Assembly: GCA_964414585.1 (NCBI GenBank)
Contig: CAYPXR010000098.1
Coordinates: 1 to 15,553 of the forward strand
Direction: 5' to 3'
Origin: DATEMU01 sp964414585
GTDB taxonomy: Bacteria > Planctomycetota > Phycisphaerae > UBA1845 > UTPLA1
Length of the DNA stretch: 15,553 bases
Shown: positions 7,131-12,878 of the stretch, one piece after another
How positions within the stretch are numbered: the first letter of the stretch is position 1
Layout: each line of letters begins with the position of its first letter
Position numbers and translations under genes: made by a program
Notes under the pieces: model-generated
Told to the model about the DNA's origin: nothing
Database searches by the model: none
What the model saw: only the letters and a program-made list of their open reading frames with translations

Positions 7131-8273
7131 ATGGCAGAACATCAACCGACCACGTTACTGACCGGGGCGACCGGCTTCCTGGGCCAATACATCCTACGCG
7201 ACCTCCTGCACCGAAAGCGGCGAGTCGTCGCCCTGCTACGCGCGCCGCTCCAGGAGACGCAGCACCGACTGGCCGGACTTCTCCGCCAGCTCGCTGTCGA
7301 AATCGATGACTACGTCAAGAGCGGTCAGTTGGTCCTCCGCGAGGGCGCTCTGCCGGAGAGCCTTCCCGACGGTCAATGGGGACCGACCGACGACATCGTC
7401 GCCTGCGCGGCCAGCCTTCAGTTGTACTCCAACGGCAACGGAGAGCCCTTCAAGACCAACGTCGAAGGCACCGCCGTTCTGATCGACTGGGCCCGCCGGC
7501 ATCATGTGCACCGCATCCACGCCGTCAGCACGGCGTACGTCTGCGGCACCAGGGGCCAGCGCGTCCTCGAACAGATCCACCAGGAGCGTCCGCCGTCGTT
7601 CCAGACGCAGTACGAAGAGAGCAAGTGGATCGCTGAAGGCAGCCTCGCCGAGTGGGCTCGGGAAAATGGCAACGTCCTGACGATCCTCCGGCCGAGCTTC
7701 CTTGTCGGCGATTCGACGACCGGCTACACGACGCAGTTCGGCGGCTTCTATCAGTTTGCCCGCCTGATCAGCCTGATGAAGAGCGAGTGCGGCGGCGGCT
7801 CGAACGGCGAAGTCTCCCATATTCCGCATCGCATCCCCGGCAATCCGGAAGACCCTATTCAGAACTTCGTGCCGGTCGATTACGCGGCCCGGATGATCGC
7901 CGAAGTCGTCCTCAACCCGCAGCATCACGGAAAGATCTATCACCTGACGGACCCGGCTCCGCCGAATTGGGACGATTTCAAGAAGTGGATGGAAACCTAC
8001 TTCGGCATTTCCGGCGGCTATTTTGTCGACCCCCACGGCGACGGCCAATTGCCCGACAAATCCGAGGCTGAATCGCTCCTCTGGGAGAAGTATGATCTGC
8101 TCGTGCCGCGCATCCGCCACCAGCCTGTCTTCGACGACAGAAACACGCGCCAAGTGCGCGAATCGGTCGGCGTGAACTTCCCGGGCTTCTCCCGCGAGCG
8201 CGTCTTTACCTTCCTCGACTACGCCGTCGCCCAGCGCTGGGGCCAAAAAGCCAGCCGCCGCCACGCTCGCTAA
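7131..8273 (+). CDS. Thioester-reductase-like / fatty acyl-CoA reductase-like extended SDR
   Basis: A 380-residue NAD(P)-dependent oxidoreductase of the extended SDR type, close to the NAD_binding_4 group (thioester reductase domains, fatty acyl-CoA reductases). The cofactor loop TGATGFLG is at residues 11-18, NVEGT at 110-114, VSTAYV at 132-137, and the catalytic pair lies in YEESKWIAE (Tyr161, Lys165), a version typical of thioester reductases. The usual His in the V-x-H-x-A-A strand motif is replaced (IVACAAS). The C-terminal half has the expected NFVPVDYAA segment. Stand-alone members reduce acyl thioesters or modify lipid or polyketide intermediates; the substrate here is not known. The frame also allows an ATG at 7092, but the ATG at 7131 starts ten residues before the Rossmann loop, as usual, and GGA precedes it at 7122. 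Its TAA overlaps the TAG of the convergent gene. Confidence 0.85.
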   Translation: MAEHQPTTLLTGATGFLGQYILRDLLHRKRRVVALLRAPLQETQHRLAGLLRQLAVEIDDYVKSGQLVLREGALPESLPDGQWGPTDDIVACAASLQLYSNGNGEPFKTNVEGTAVLIDWARRHHVHRIHAVSTAYVCGTRGQRVLEQIHQERPPSFQTQYEESKWIAEGSLAEWARENGNVLTILRPSFLVGDSTTGYTTQFGGFYQFARLISLMKSECGGGSNGEVSHIPHRIPGNPEDPIQNFVPVDYAARMIAEVVLNPQHHGKIYHLTDPAPPNWDDFKKWMETYFGISGGYFVDPHGDGQLPDKSEAESLLWEKYDLLVPRIRHQPVFDDRNTRQVRESVGVNFPGFSRERVFTFLDYAVAQRWGQKASRRHAR

Positions 8274-9811
8274 CGATTTGACATTTTGACGTTTTGATTT
8301 CCTGGCGTTTGATCGAACGGCACGCCGAGTTTCACCAGTTCCGCATGAAGGTCTGCGATTCGAAGCACCGGCGGGACCCTTCCCAAAGTTGACATAACGA
8401 ACCCCCCGGATGAATCGTGCCGGAGGTTGCCGTGCGTCGCCGCCATCTGTAGAAAAATCGCCAGCGTTGAACTGCCGCAATGCCAGCCGTCCTTCACCGA
8501 GACGAGGACGTCGGGCTGATTCTCCACGAGACCGTGAAAGGACCGCCAGAGCCGGTGAATGGCGTCCGGATAAGTGTGATCGACCGTCGCTTCAAAAAGT
8601 GCACGATCGTCGACAAACCCATTCGGATCGACCGCCCCTTTCGCGCGGAGCCCTTCAATCACCGGGAGCATCTCCAGCGGGTCGCCATACTCGCAATCGT
8701 ATCGATAGCCGTTCGCGTCCGACGTGATCCTCGCCCGGCCATTCGGGCTGCTGACCACGACTTCGCCGGTGTCGGCGAGATAAGCAGTCTGGTCGACGCC
8801 TTCGACTCCCACGATGTCGCGCGCGACGGACGAAGCACTGTGCGTGTACACCGACGCACAATTCACCATCCCAAACTCTGGAACCGCGACGTCCTGTGGG
8901 CCCCTCACGCTTCGCACCACGTGGTACCCCATGTTCCTGAGAATGTCGCGCAACGGGATTCGCCGGCTTCGGACCATCTTGTGTCCGTGATCCGACATGA
9001 GCGTGATCTGCACGCGGCCCCGAAAGTGCTGCATCACTTTCTGACAAAACCGGTCGAGCCGGATCAACCCGCCCAGATGACCGTTGCCCCCGTAGAACGA
9101 TCCCAGGCAGGACGGGCTGACGGAATACCCGATGAGCAACCTCGAGTTCCCTTTGAAAAACATCCTCTGGATATTGCCCATCTCGTGATCAAACCAGGTG
9201 TACGGCCACAGGTAGGCAACGCTATGGACGAGGAACGGCATGTGATAATCGACCTTCGGCAACCAATTGGCGTTTCGCTCGTGGGTATAGGTCGAAAAAC
9301 CATCGGTGAGCCTGGCTTGATCGCTGAACTGCGCTTCGACGCCGGGGGACGGCGACGTGCCGAAAAATTCCGCCAAAGCCAGGTCCGTCATCACTGGAAA
9401 TGGCGGGATCGTCCGGCTCGGCGGATAGAACAGGCGAAACCGGCCTTGCTCGTAAAGATCATGGACCATCCCGTAGGGGATGCTGTCCAGAATCACCAGT
9501 AACTGTCGATCCGGACTGCTCGAAGAATCCAGTTGCGCGACGGTTGGGTCGACCTCCAGGTCGATTTTTTCGTCGCCGTCCAAATCGAAACGCAGCAAGA
9601 CGACGCGGCCATTCTGACCGAGCCGTTCGAAATAATCCGCCTTGCCGTCACCCTTCGAATCGTATGCCCGCTCTTCCGCGCCGTTGATCGCGCGATCCAC
9701 GCGAATCGGCGCCGCCGGCATCATCTCCGGTGCAGGATCGGCGCAGCCGGGCATGGAGATCAACGCGGGGATGATGAACGCAAAGAAAACGGCCGAGCGA
9801 AAATCTTTCAC
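8270..9811 (-). CDS. Alkaline-phosphatase-superfamily lipoprotein with a degenerate metal site
   Basis: A 513-residue exported protein related to the phosphodiesterase at 2042. With the GTG start at 9811, the N-terminus is a classical lipoprotein signal (MKDFRSA, hydrophobic stretch, SMPGC with Cys23). Residues 51-59 (DSKGDGKAD) and 76-84 (DLDGDEKID) look like calcium-binding loops of the DxDxDG type. The phosphatase core follows: LLVILDS with Asp109, FPVMTD with candidate nucleophile Thr142, SDHGH with Asp274 and His275, and ATHGN with His460. The Asp/His pair of the second metal site is not clear: where STDxxxH is expected the sequence runs YSVSPSCLGSFYGGNGH, with a His245 but no Asp. It may therefore be a one-metal or non-catalytic relative. 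The open frame reaches a TTG at 9844, but that lies within a hairpin and would spoil the signal peptide. The last residues (QNVKMSN) are encoded by an 8-base tandem repeat. Confidence 0.8.
   Translation of the reverse strand: MKDFRSAVFFAFIIPALISMPGCADPAPEMMPAAPIRVDRAINGAEERAYDSKGDGKADYFERLGQNGRVVLLRFDLDGDEKIDLEVDPTVAQLDSSSSPDRQLLVILDSIPYGMVHDLYEQGRFRLFYPPSRTIPPFPVMTDLALAEFFGTSPSPGVEAQFSDQARLTDGFSTYTHERNANWLPKVDYHMPFLVHSVAYLWPYTWFDHEMGNIQRMFFKGNSRLLIGYSVSPSCLGSFYGGNGHLGGLIRLDRFCQKVMQHFRGRVQITLMSDHGHKMVRSRRIPLRDILRNMGYHVVRSVRGPQDVAVPEFGMVNCASVYTHSASSVARDIVGVEGVDQTAYLADTGEVVVSSPNGRARITSDANGYRYDCEYGDPLEMLPVIEGLRAKGAVDPNGFVDDRALFEATVDHTYPDAIHRLWRSFHGLVENQPDVLVSVKDGWHCGSSTLAIFLQMAATHGNLRHDSSGGFVMSTLGRVPPVLRIADLHAELVKLGVPFDQTPGNQNVKMSNR
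8274..8297. repeat. Three tandem 8-base AT-rich units at a convergent gene junction
   Basis: CGATTTGA, CATTTTGA and CGTTTTGA lie head to tail right after the stop of the SDR gene, and a related CGTTTGAT sits at 8306-8313. The tract is AT-rich against the GC-rich surroundings and encodes the C-terminal tail of the minus-strand lipoprotein. Confidence 0.6.
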
Positions 9812-9843
9812 GTGAATAGAAGCTCTCGTTATTTTTTTGAACA

Positions 9844-9873
9844 AAAGCCCCGGGCAAGCATGCCCGGGGCTTT
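9844..9873. terminator. Strong hairpin in a divergent intergenic region
   Basis: AAAGCCCCGGGC (9844-9855) and GCCCGGGGCTTT (9862-9873) form a perfect 12-bp stem with a 6-base loop. On the minus strand the stem is followed by TTTTGTTC, giving a rho-independent terminator shape; on the plus strand only TTTATC follows. It lies between two divergent genes (starts at 9811 minus and 9960 plus), so no annotated gene ends into it. It may be an attenuator in the leader of the minus-strand lipoprotein gene, the end of an unrecognised small RNA, or a bidirectional insulator. Confidence 0.65.
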
Positions 9874-9959
9874 ATCACAGGCGTATCATACGTCCGGTCT
9901 CCAAAGCCGCCAGCATCCTCGATCTCGCCGATTTCAAAGCCAACGCCTACAATCCGGAC

Positions 9960-10163
9960 ATGATCGAATACGGCATCGTCGGTCTTTTCCTCTTGCTGGC
10001 CGTGCTCCACGTTTTGCGGAGGATCGCCCGGAGCGCTCGCGGATGTGGCGCGGGCTGCGGATGCCACGGCTCGTCACCACGAACGGAGGACCGGCTCGGC
10101 AAGCGAATCGACCTTATCCAGTTGGGCGCCACGCCGGAGCGAAACAGCGAGAAAGCGACCTAA
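9960..10163 (+). CDS. Small Cys-rich single-span membrane protein (FeoB-associated-like)
   Basis: A 67-residue protein with one membrane segment (residues 2-19, IEYGIVGLFLLLAVLHVL), a basic stretch RRIARSAR, then the cysteine cluster GCGAGCGCHG (28-37), and a polar tail. This order of segments matches the FeoB-associated Cys-rich membrane protein family, small proteins often found beside the ferrous iron transporter FeoB, with an unproven role in metal or electron handling. No feoB is in the window. The frame is open further upstream to a TTG at 9837, but that start lies beside the hairpin and would put a long polar region ahead of the span, so the ATG at 9960 was chosen although no good ribosome site precedes it. 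It ends 7 bases before the SDR gene and may be cotranscribed with it. Confidence 0.6.
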   Translation: MIEYGIVGLFLLLAVLHVLRRIARSARGCGAGCGCHGSSPRTEDRLGKRIDLIQLGATPERNSEKAT

Positions 10164-10170
10164 TCCTTTG

Positions 10171-10890
10171 ATGGATGCCGCCTATCAACTGAAAGGGAAA
10201 TCCGCGATCGTGACCGGCGCGGGGCGCGGCATCGGCCGGGCCATCGCCCGGCGGCTTGCTTCGTCCGGCGCGAACGTCGCCATCGCCTCCCGAACCCACG
10301 AACAGCTCAGTGAAACAAAGATGTTGATCGACCGCGCCGGCGGACATGCCCTCGCGGTGGTGGCCGACGTCACCCGGCTGGAGGACGTCGAGCGCCTCGT
10401 GGCGGAAACTCGCCTGGCCTTCGGCGGCGTAAACATCCTCGTCAACAACGCCGGCGTCGCGCCGCTGGCCATGATCGAGCAGATGGAGCCGCAGGTCTTT
10501 GATCGACTCCTCGCGACAAACGCCCGCTCCGTTTTTCTATGCTGTCGCGCCGTCTGGCCGATCCTTTCGGCCACCGGCGGCGGAACGATCGTCAATATCT
10601 CGTCGGTGGCCGCGTACGATCCTTTCCCCGGCTTCGCCGCCTACGGCGCTGCCAAAGCGTTTGTGAACACCTACACCCTGGCCCTTGCGGCGGAAGGCAA
10701 AGACCGCGGCATTCGCGTGTTCGGCGTCGCGCCCGGCGCGGTCGAGACCGATATGCTTCGTAGCGCCTTCCCGGATTTCCCGTCCAACCAGACGTTGAGC
10801 CCGGACGATATCGCCGGGTTGGTGGAGGAACTGCTTTCTCCGAATTGCGCGCGGACCAGCGGCGAGACCATCACCATTCAGAAACAATAA
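10171..10890 (+). CDS. FabG-like SDR family NAD(P)-dependent oxidoreductase
   Basis: A 239-residue classical short-chain dehydrogenase/reductase. Motifs are in the expected order and spacing: cofactor loop TGAGRGIG (15-22), Arg41 after the second strand (IASRT), which favours NADPH, NNAG (92-95), Asn117, active-site Ser145 in NISS, and Tyr158 with Lys162 (YGAAK, 12 residues between Ser and Tyr). APGAVETDM (187-195) is the usual loop after strand six. It resembles 3-oxoacyl-ACP reductase, but this family is broad and a fatty-acid role cannot be assigned, as no acyl carrier or ketosynthase gene is nearby. The frame opens at 10045, but the ATG at 10171 gives the standard N-terminus and follows the small membrane protein stop by 7 bases. 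The gene ends 17 bases from the end of the convergent lipoprotein gene. Confidence 0.88.
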   Translation: MDAAYQLKGKSAIVTGAGRGIGRAIARRLASSGANVAIASRTHEQLSETKMLIDRAGGHALAVVADVTRLEDVERLVAETRLAFGGVNILVNNAGVAPLAMIEQMEPQVFDRLLATNARSVFLCCRAVWPILSATGGGTIVNISSVAAYDPFPGFAAYGAAKAFVNTYTLALAAEGKDRGIRVFGVAPGAVETDMLRSAFPDFPSNQTLSPDDIAGLVEELLSPNCARTSGETITIQKQ

Positions 10891-10907
10891 TCCTGTGGGT
10901 GACGGCG

Positions 10908-11231
10908 TCAGCGCTGCTGAGCACCGAGGCGATAGCTGCGGAATTGTCGCTGAGGGTTGTTCAACTCCTGCCAGTTGTTCCCGCCGAAGTAATCCCGGTA
11001 GTACTCCAGGTACACCGTGTCCTCGACGCTCTCGACGCGGCCGGCCGTCGCGGGCCAGGGCTCACGGCCGATCCGCGTGGCAAAGGCCGCGGACGGCTCC
11101 TTTCCGAACAGTAGCGTCGGAGTCCTTGCAAACGACGTGGGAACGTTTCGATTCGACGCGCATCCGACGATGGCACAGTACAACCAGGCAATCAATAACA
11201 CACAGAGTGTCTTTGGGATTCGGCGACCCAT
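10908..11231 (-). CDS. Small hypothetical lipoprotein
   Basis: A 107-residue protein not recognised as a member of a named family. The N-terminus is a clear lipoprotein signal: MGRRIPK, hydrophobic 8-22, and lipobox IVGC with Cys24. The mature part is polar, with a Tyr/Asp/Asn-rich segment around residues 74-87 (VYLEYYRDYFGGNNW) and a basic C-terminal tail. AAGGGGG 8 bases before the ATG is a strong ribosome site, and an exact TATAAT sits 30 bases further out, so expression from its own promoter is well supported. It should be anchored in the envelope; nothing indicates its function. Confidence 0.75.
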   Translation of the reverse strand: MGRRIPKTLCVLLIAWLYCAIVGCASNRNVPTSFARTPTLLFGKEPSAAFATRIGREPWPATAGRVESVEDTVYLEYYRDYFGGNNWQELNNPQRQFRSYRLGAQQR

Positions 11232-11254
11232 TGGATTTTCCCCCTTCTCTCGCT

Positions 11255-11273
11255 GTTGCGATTATACCGCAAC
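11255..11273 (-). promoter_or_regulatory. Perfect -10 box inside an inverted repeat, upstream of the small lipoprotein
   Basis: TATAAT on the minus strand (11266-11261) is flanked by GTTGCG (11255-11260) and CGCAAC (11268-11273), a perfect 6-base inverted repeat with a 7-base centre. Transcription would start about 20 to 25 bases before the ATG at 11231. No convincing -35 box is seen 16-18 bases upstream. The repeat could be an operator for a dimeric regulator covering the -10. Confidence 0.5.
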
Positions 11274-11394
11274 GCGCGTGCCGAAATGGGAACGGAACAA
11301 GGTGAAAGGGGTGGTCGGAGACCGAAACCATGTTATCGACGGGGCGAAGCGAGCATTCGCGGACTCGGCCGTCTGTATCGATTGTGACGGAAAC

Positions 11395-11414
11395 GCCGGG
11401 CTAGCATGCCCCGG
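11395..11414 (-). terminator. Hairpin at the end of argF
   Basis: On the minus strand GCCGGGGC-ATGCTA-GCCCGGC forms a stem with one bulged base, overlapping the argF stop codon and followed by GTTTCC. The short T-run makes it a modest terminator. Its core GGGC-ATGCTA-GCCC is nearly the same as that of the hairpin at 9844-9873. Confidence 0.4.
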
Positions 11415-12333
11415 CCAAAAGCAGCATCAACGCCTTCTGTGCGTGCAGACGGTTTTCGGCCTCGTCGAAGATCGCCGAATTCTTCGTCCGCGTCACGTCG
11501 TAGGTGATCTCGTCGCCGTAATGCGCCGGGAGACAATGCAAGAGCACGCAATCCGGCGAGGCGAGCGACAGCACTTTCATGTCGATCGTGTACCCGGCGA
11601 AGATTTTCTTGCGGGCGACCGCCTCGGCCTCCTGTCCCATGCTCGCCCAGACGTCGGTGTAAAGCACGTCCGCGCCCTTCGCCGCGCCGGGCATGTCGTC
11701 GCTGACGGTGACGCTGCCGCCGGTCTTCCTGGCGATTTGCTGGCTATCTTCGAGGACGGCGGGCTTCGGTTGATACCCCTTGGGAGCGATGATCGTGACG
11801 TGCATTCCGGCGAGCGCGCCGCCGAGCATGATCGAGTGGGCCACGTTGTTGCCGTCGCCGCAATAGACCCAGCGAAGCCCCGCGAGCTTGCCACGGCGCT
11901 CCTGAATCGCCTGTAAGTCGGCAAGAATCTGGCACGGGTGCTCGTGCTCAGAGAGACCGTTAATGACCGGTACGCGCGAGTGCTTGGCGAGGTCCGTGAC
12001 GATGTCGTGGCCGAAGGTGCGGGCCATGATGAGGTCGACCATGCGCGACAGGACGATGGCAATGTCCTCGGTCGTTTCGCGCTGGCCGATGCTAATGTCG
12101 TTGGGCGAAAGGTAGATCGCGTGTCCGCCCATCTGCGTCATCCCGGCCTCGAAGCTGACGCGCGTGCGCAGCGACGGCTTCTGGAAAATCATGGCCAGCG
12201 TCTGACCGGCGAGTTTCTGTCGGTATTCGGCGGGATTCTTCTTGACCGCCGCGGCGGTGGAAAGGACGAGGGCCAACTCGTCCGGGCTGAGGTCTTTCAT
12301 CGATGCAAGGCTTCGGCCTTTGAGGCTGCTCAT
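11401..12333 (-). CDS. argF: Ornithine carbamoyltransferase
   Basis: Cytoplasmic enzyme of arginine synthesis that transfers the carbamoyl group from carbamoyl phosphate to ornithine, giving citrulline. The 310 residues match the normal length. Signature blocks: FQKPSLRTR (50-58, carbamoyl-phosphate loop), HPCQILADL (132-140), CGDGNNVAHS (158-167), DVWASMGQE (227-235, ornithine-side SMG loop) and HCLPA (266-270). The loop has Leu where many family members have Thr (STRTR); SLRTR also occurs in acetyl- and succinylornithine carbamoyltransferases, but DGNN, SMG and HCLPA together favour true OTC. The frame is open up to 12384, but the ATG at 12333 has AAGGAG at ideal spacing (9 bases). The gene stands alone with respect to other arg genes in this window and is preceded by a regulator-like gene. 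The symbol argF is used rather than argI because nothing marks a catabolic or duplicate role. Confidence 0.95.
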   Translation of the reverse strand: MSSLKGRSLASMKDLSPDELALVLSTAAAVKKNPAEYRQKLAGQTLAMIFQKPSLRTRVSFEAGMTQMGGHAIYLSPNDISIGQRETTEDIAIVLSRMVDLIMARTFGHDIVTDLAKHSRVPVINGLSEHEHPCQILADLQAIQERRGKLAGLRWVYCGDGNNVAHSIMLGGALAGMHVTIIAPKGYQPKPAVLEDSQQIARKTGGSVTVSDDMPGAAKGADVLYTDVWASMGQEAEAVARKKIFAGYTIDMKVLSLASPDCVLLHCLPAHYGDEITYDVTRTKNSAIFDEAENRLHAQKALMLLLAGAC

Positions 12334-12368
12334 GGCTTCTTGCTCCTTTGTCCTTCGAACAGCCGGAC

Positions 12369-12398
12369 ATGGTACGGTCCGCAAGGACCCATCGTCAA
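12369..12398 (-). promoter_or_regulatory. Candidate argF promoter with inverted repeat in the spacer
   Basis: On the minus strand TTGACG (12398-12393, 5 of 6) and TACCAT (12374-12369, 4 of 6) are 18 bases apart. The spacer contains GGTCC-TTGC-GGACC (12389-12376), a perfect 5-base inverted repeat that could be an operator or a DNA hairpin. It lies about 36 bases upstream of the argF ATG. Confidence 0.35.
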
Positions 12399-12441
12399 AG
12401 CAGTGCGTCTTTGTAACAAAAACCGCTTCGCCCAGAATTGG

Positions 12442-12726
12442 TCACACACAAGCGTTCAGGAGTTTGTTAACGGCTTTGAGCTGATGCGACTTGATAAGCG
12501 CGCGGCAGGCGGGGGGTTTCTGGCGGATGCGATATCCCTTTTCGTCGAGGTCCAGGGTAATTCCGATTTTTTCCAATTCCCTGAAATCGCGGAAAAGTGT
12601 CCGCCGAGAGGCGCGGGTTTTCCGTTGAAGCTGCTGAAAGGTCGCGGGGCGACCGCCGCCGATGAAGCGGCAAATTTGCATCAGTCGACGTAGTTGATCG
12701 CCGTCAATGGTCAAACTGCGGGACAT
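12442..12726 (-). CDS. Stand-alone winged helix-turn-helix transcriptional regulator
   Basis: A 94-residue DNA-binding protein. Residues 12-50 form a helix-turn-helix of the HTH_11/DeoR kind (PATFQQLQRKT, ASRRTLFRDFRELEK), and 54-68 (IGITLDLDEKGYRIR) are the beta wing. This is the layout found at the N-terminus of WYL-domain regulators, but no WYL or other ligand domain follows, only about 25 more residues. The frame is open upstream to a TTG at 12795; the ATG at 12726 was chosen because GGAGGG lies 6 bases before it and the fold begins soon after. It lies 108 bases upstream of argF on the same strand, so it could control argF or share its transcript. The ligand and target are unknown, and regulation of argF is only inference from position. 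Confidence 0.72.
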   Translation of the reverse strand: MSRSLTIDGDQLRRLMQICRFIGGGRPATFQQLQRKTRASRRTLFRDFRELEKIGITLDLDEKGYRIRQKPPACRALIKSHQLKAVNKLLNACV

Positions 12727-12838
12727 CTTCGGCCCTCCGTAACTGGCGCCAAGTCCGGTCGTCACCATATCCTTTCTTGCGAGGAGTGACTTCAATGCAT
12801 CCTAACCACCTGCGAAGTTGAATCCAAGCGATTTGAAG

Positions 12839-12878
12839 AAAAAAGTACCTAGCGGCCCGGAGTCCGCGAGGGCGGACT
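12839..12878 (-). terminator. Possible hairpin plus T-tract at the end of the AsmA-like gene
   Basis: AGTCCGC-GAGG-GCGGACT (12861-12878) is a perfect 7-bp stem with a 4-base loop inside the last codons of the gene. On the minus strand a run of six T (12844-12839) follows 16 bases later. The distance is larger than in a classical intrinsic terminator, so this is tentative. Confidence 0.28.

Noticed and set aside
7236..8480. 414-residue minus-strand open frame opposite the SDR gene
   Set aside because: Antisense shadow; the SDR reading frame has the cofactor and catalytic motifs.
8480..9502. 340-residue plus-strand open frame opposite the second phosphodiesterase-like gene
   Set aside because: No domain, His/Arg-rich composition typical of an antisense frame; the minus strand has a lipoprotein signal and DHGH motif.
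9812..9844. TTG start at 9844 for the second phosphodiesterase-like lipoprotein
   Set aside because: The TTG lies inside the terminator-like hairpin and adds residues ahead of an otherwise ideal lipoprotein signal starting at the GTG at 9811.
10901..10925. Palindromes near the convergent ends of the reductase and small lipoprotein genes (TGACGGCGTCA, CAGCGCTG)
   Set aside because: Short, without T-tract, and partly inside coding sequence; expected by chance in GC-rich DNA.
11017..11916. 299-residue plus-strand open frame spanning the argF 3' part
   Set aside because: Covers argF, an intergenic region and the small lipoprotein gene in antisense; no plausible protein features.
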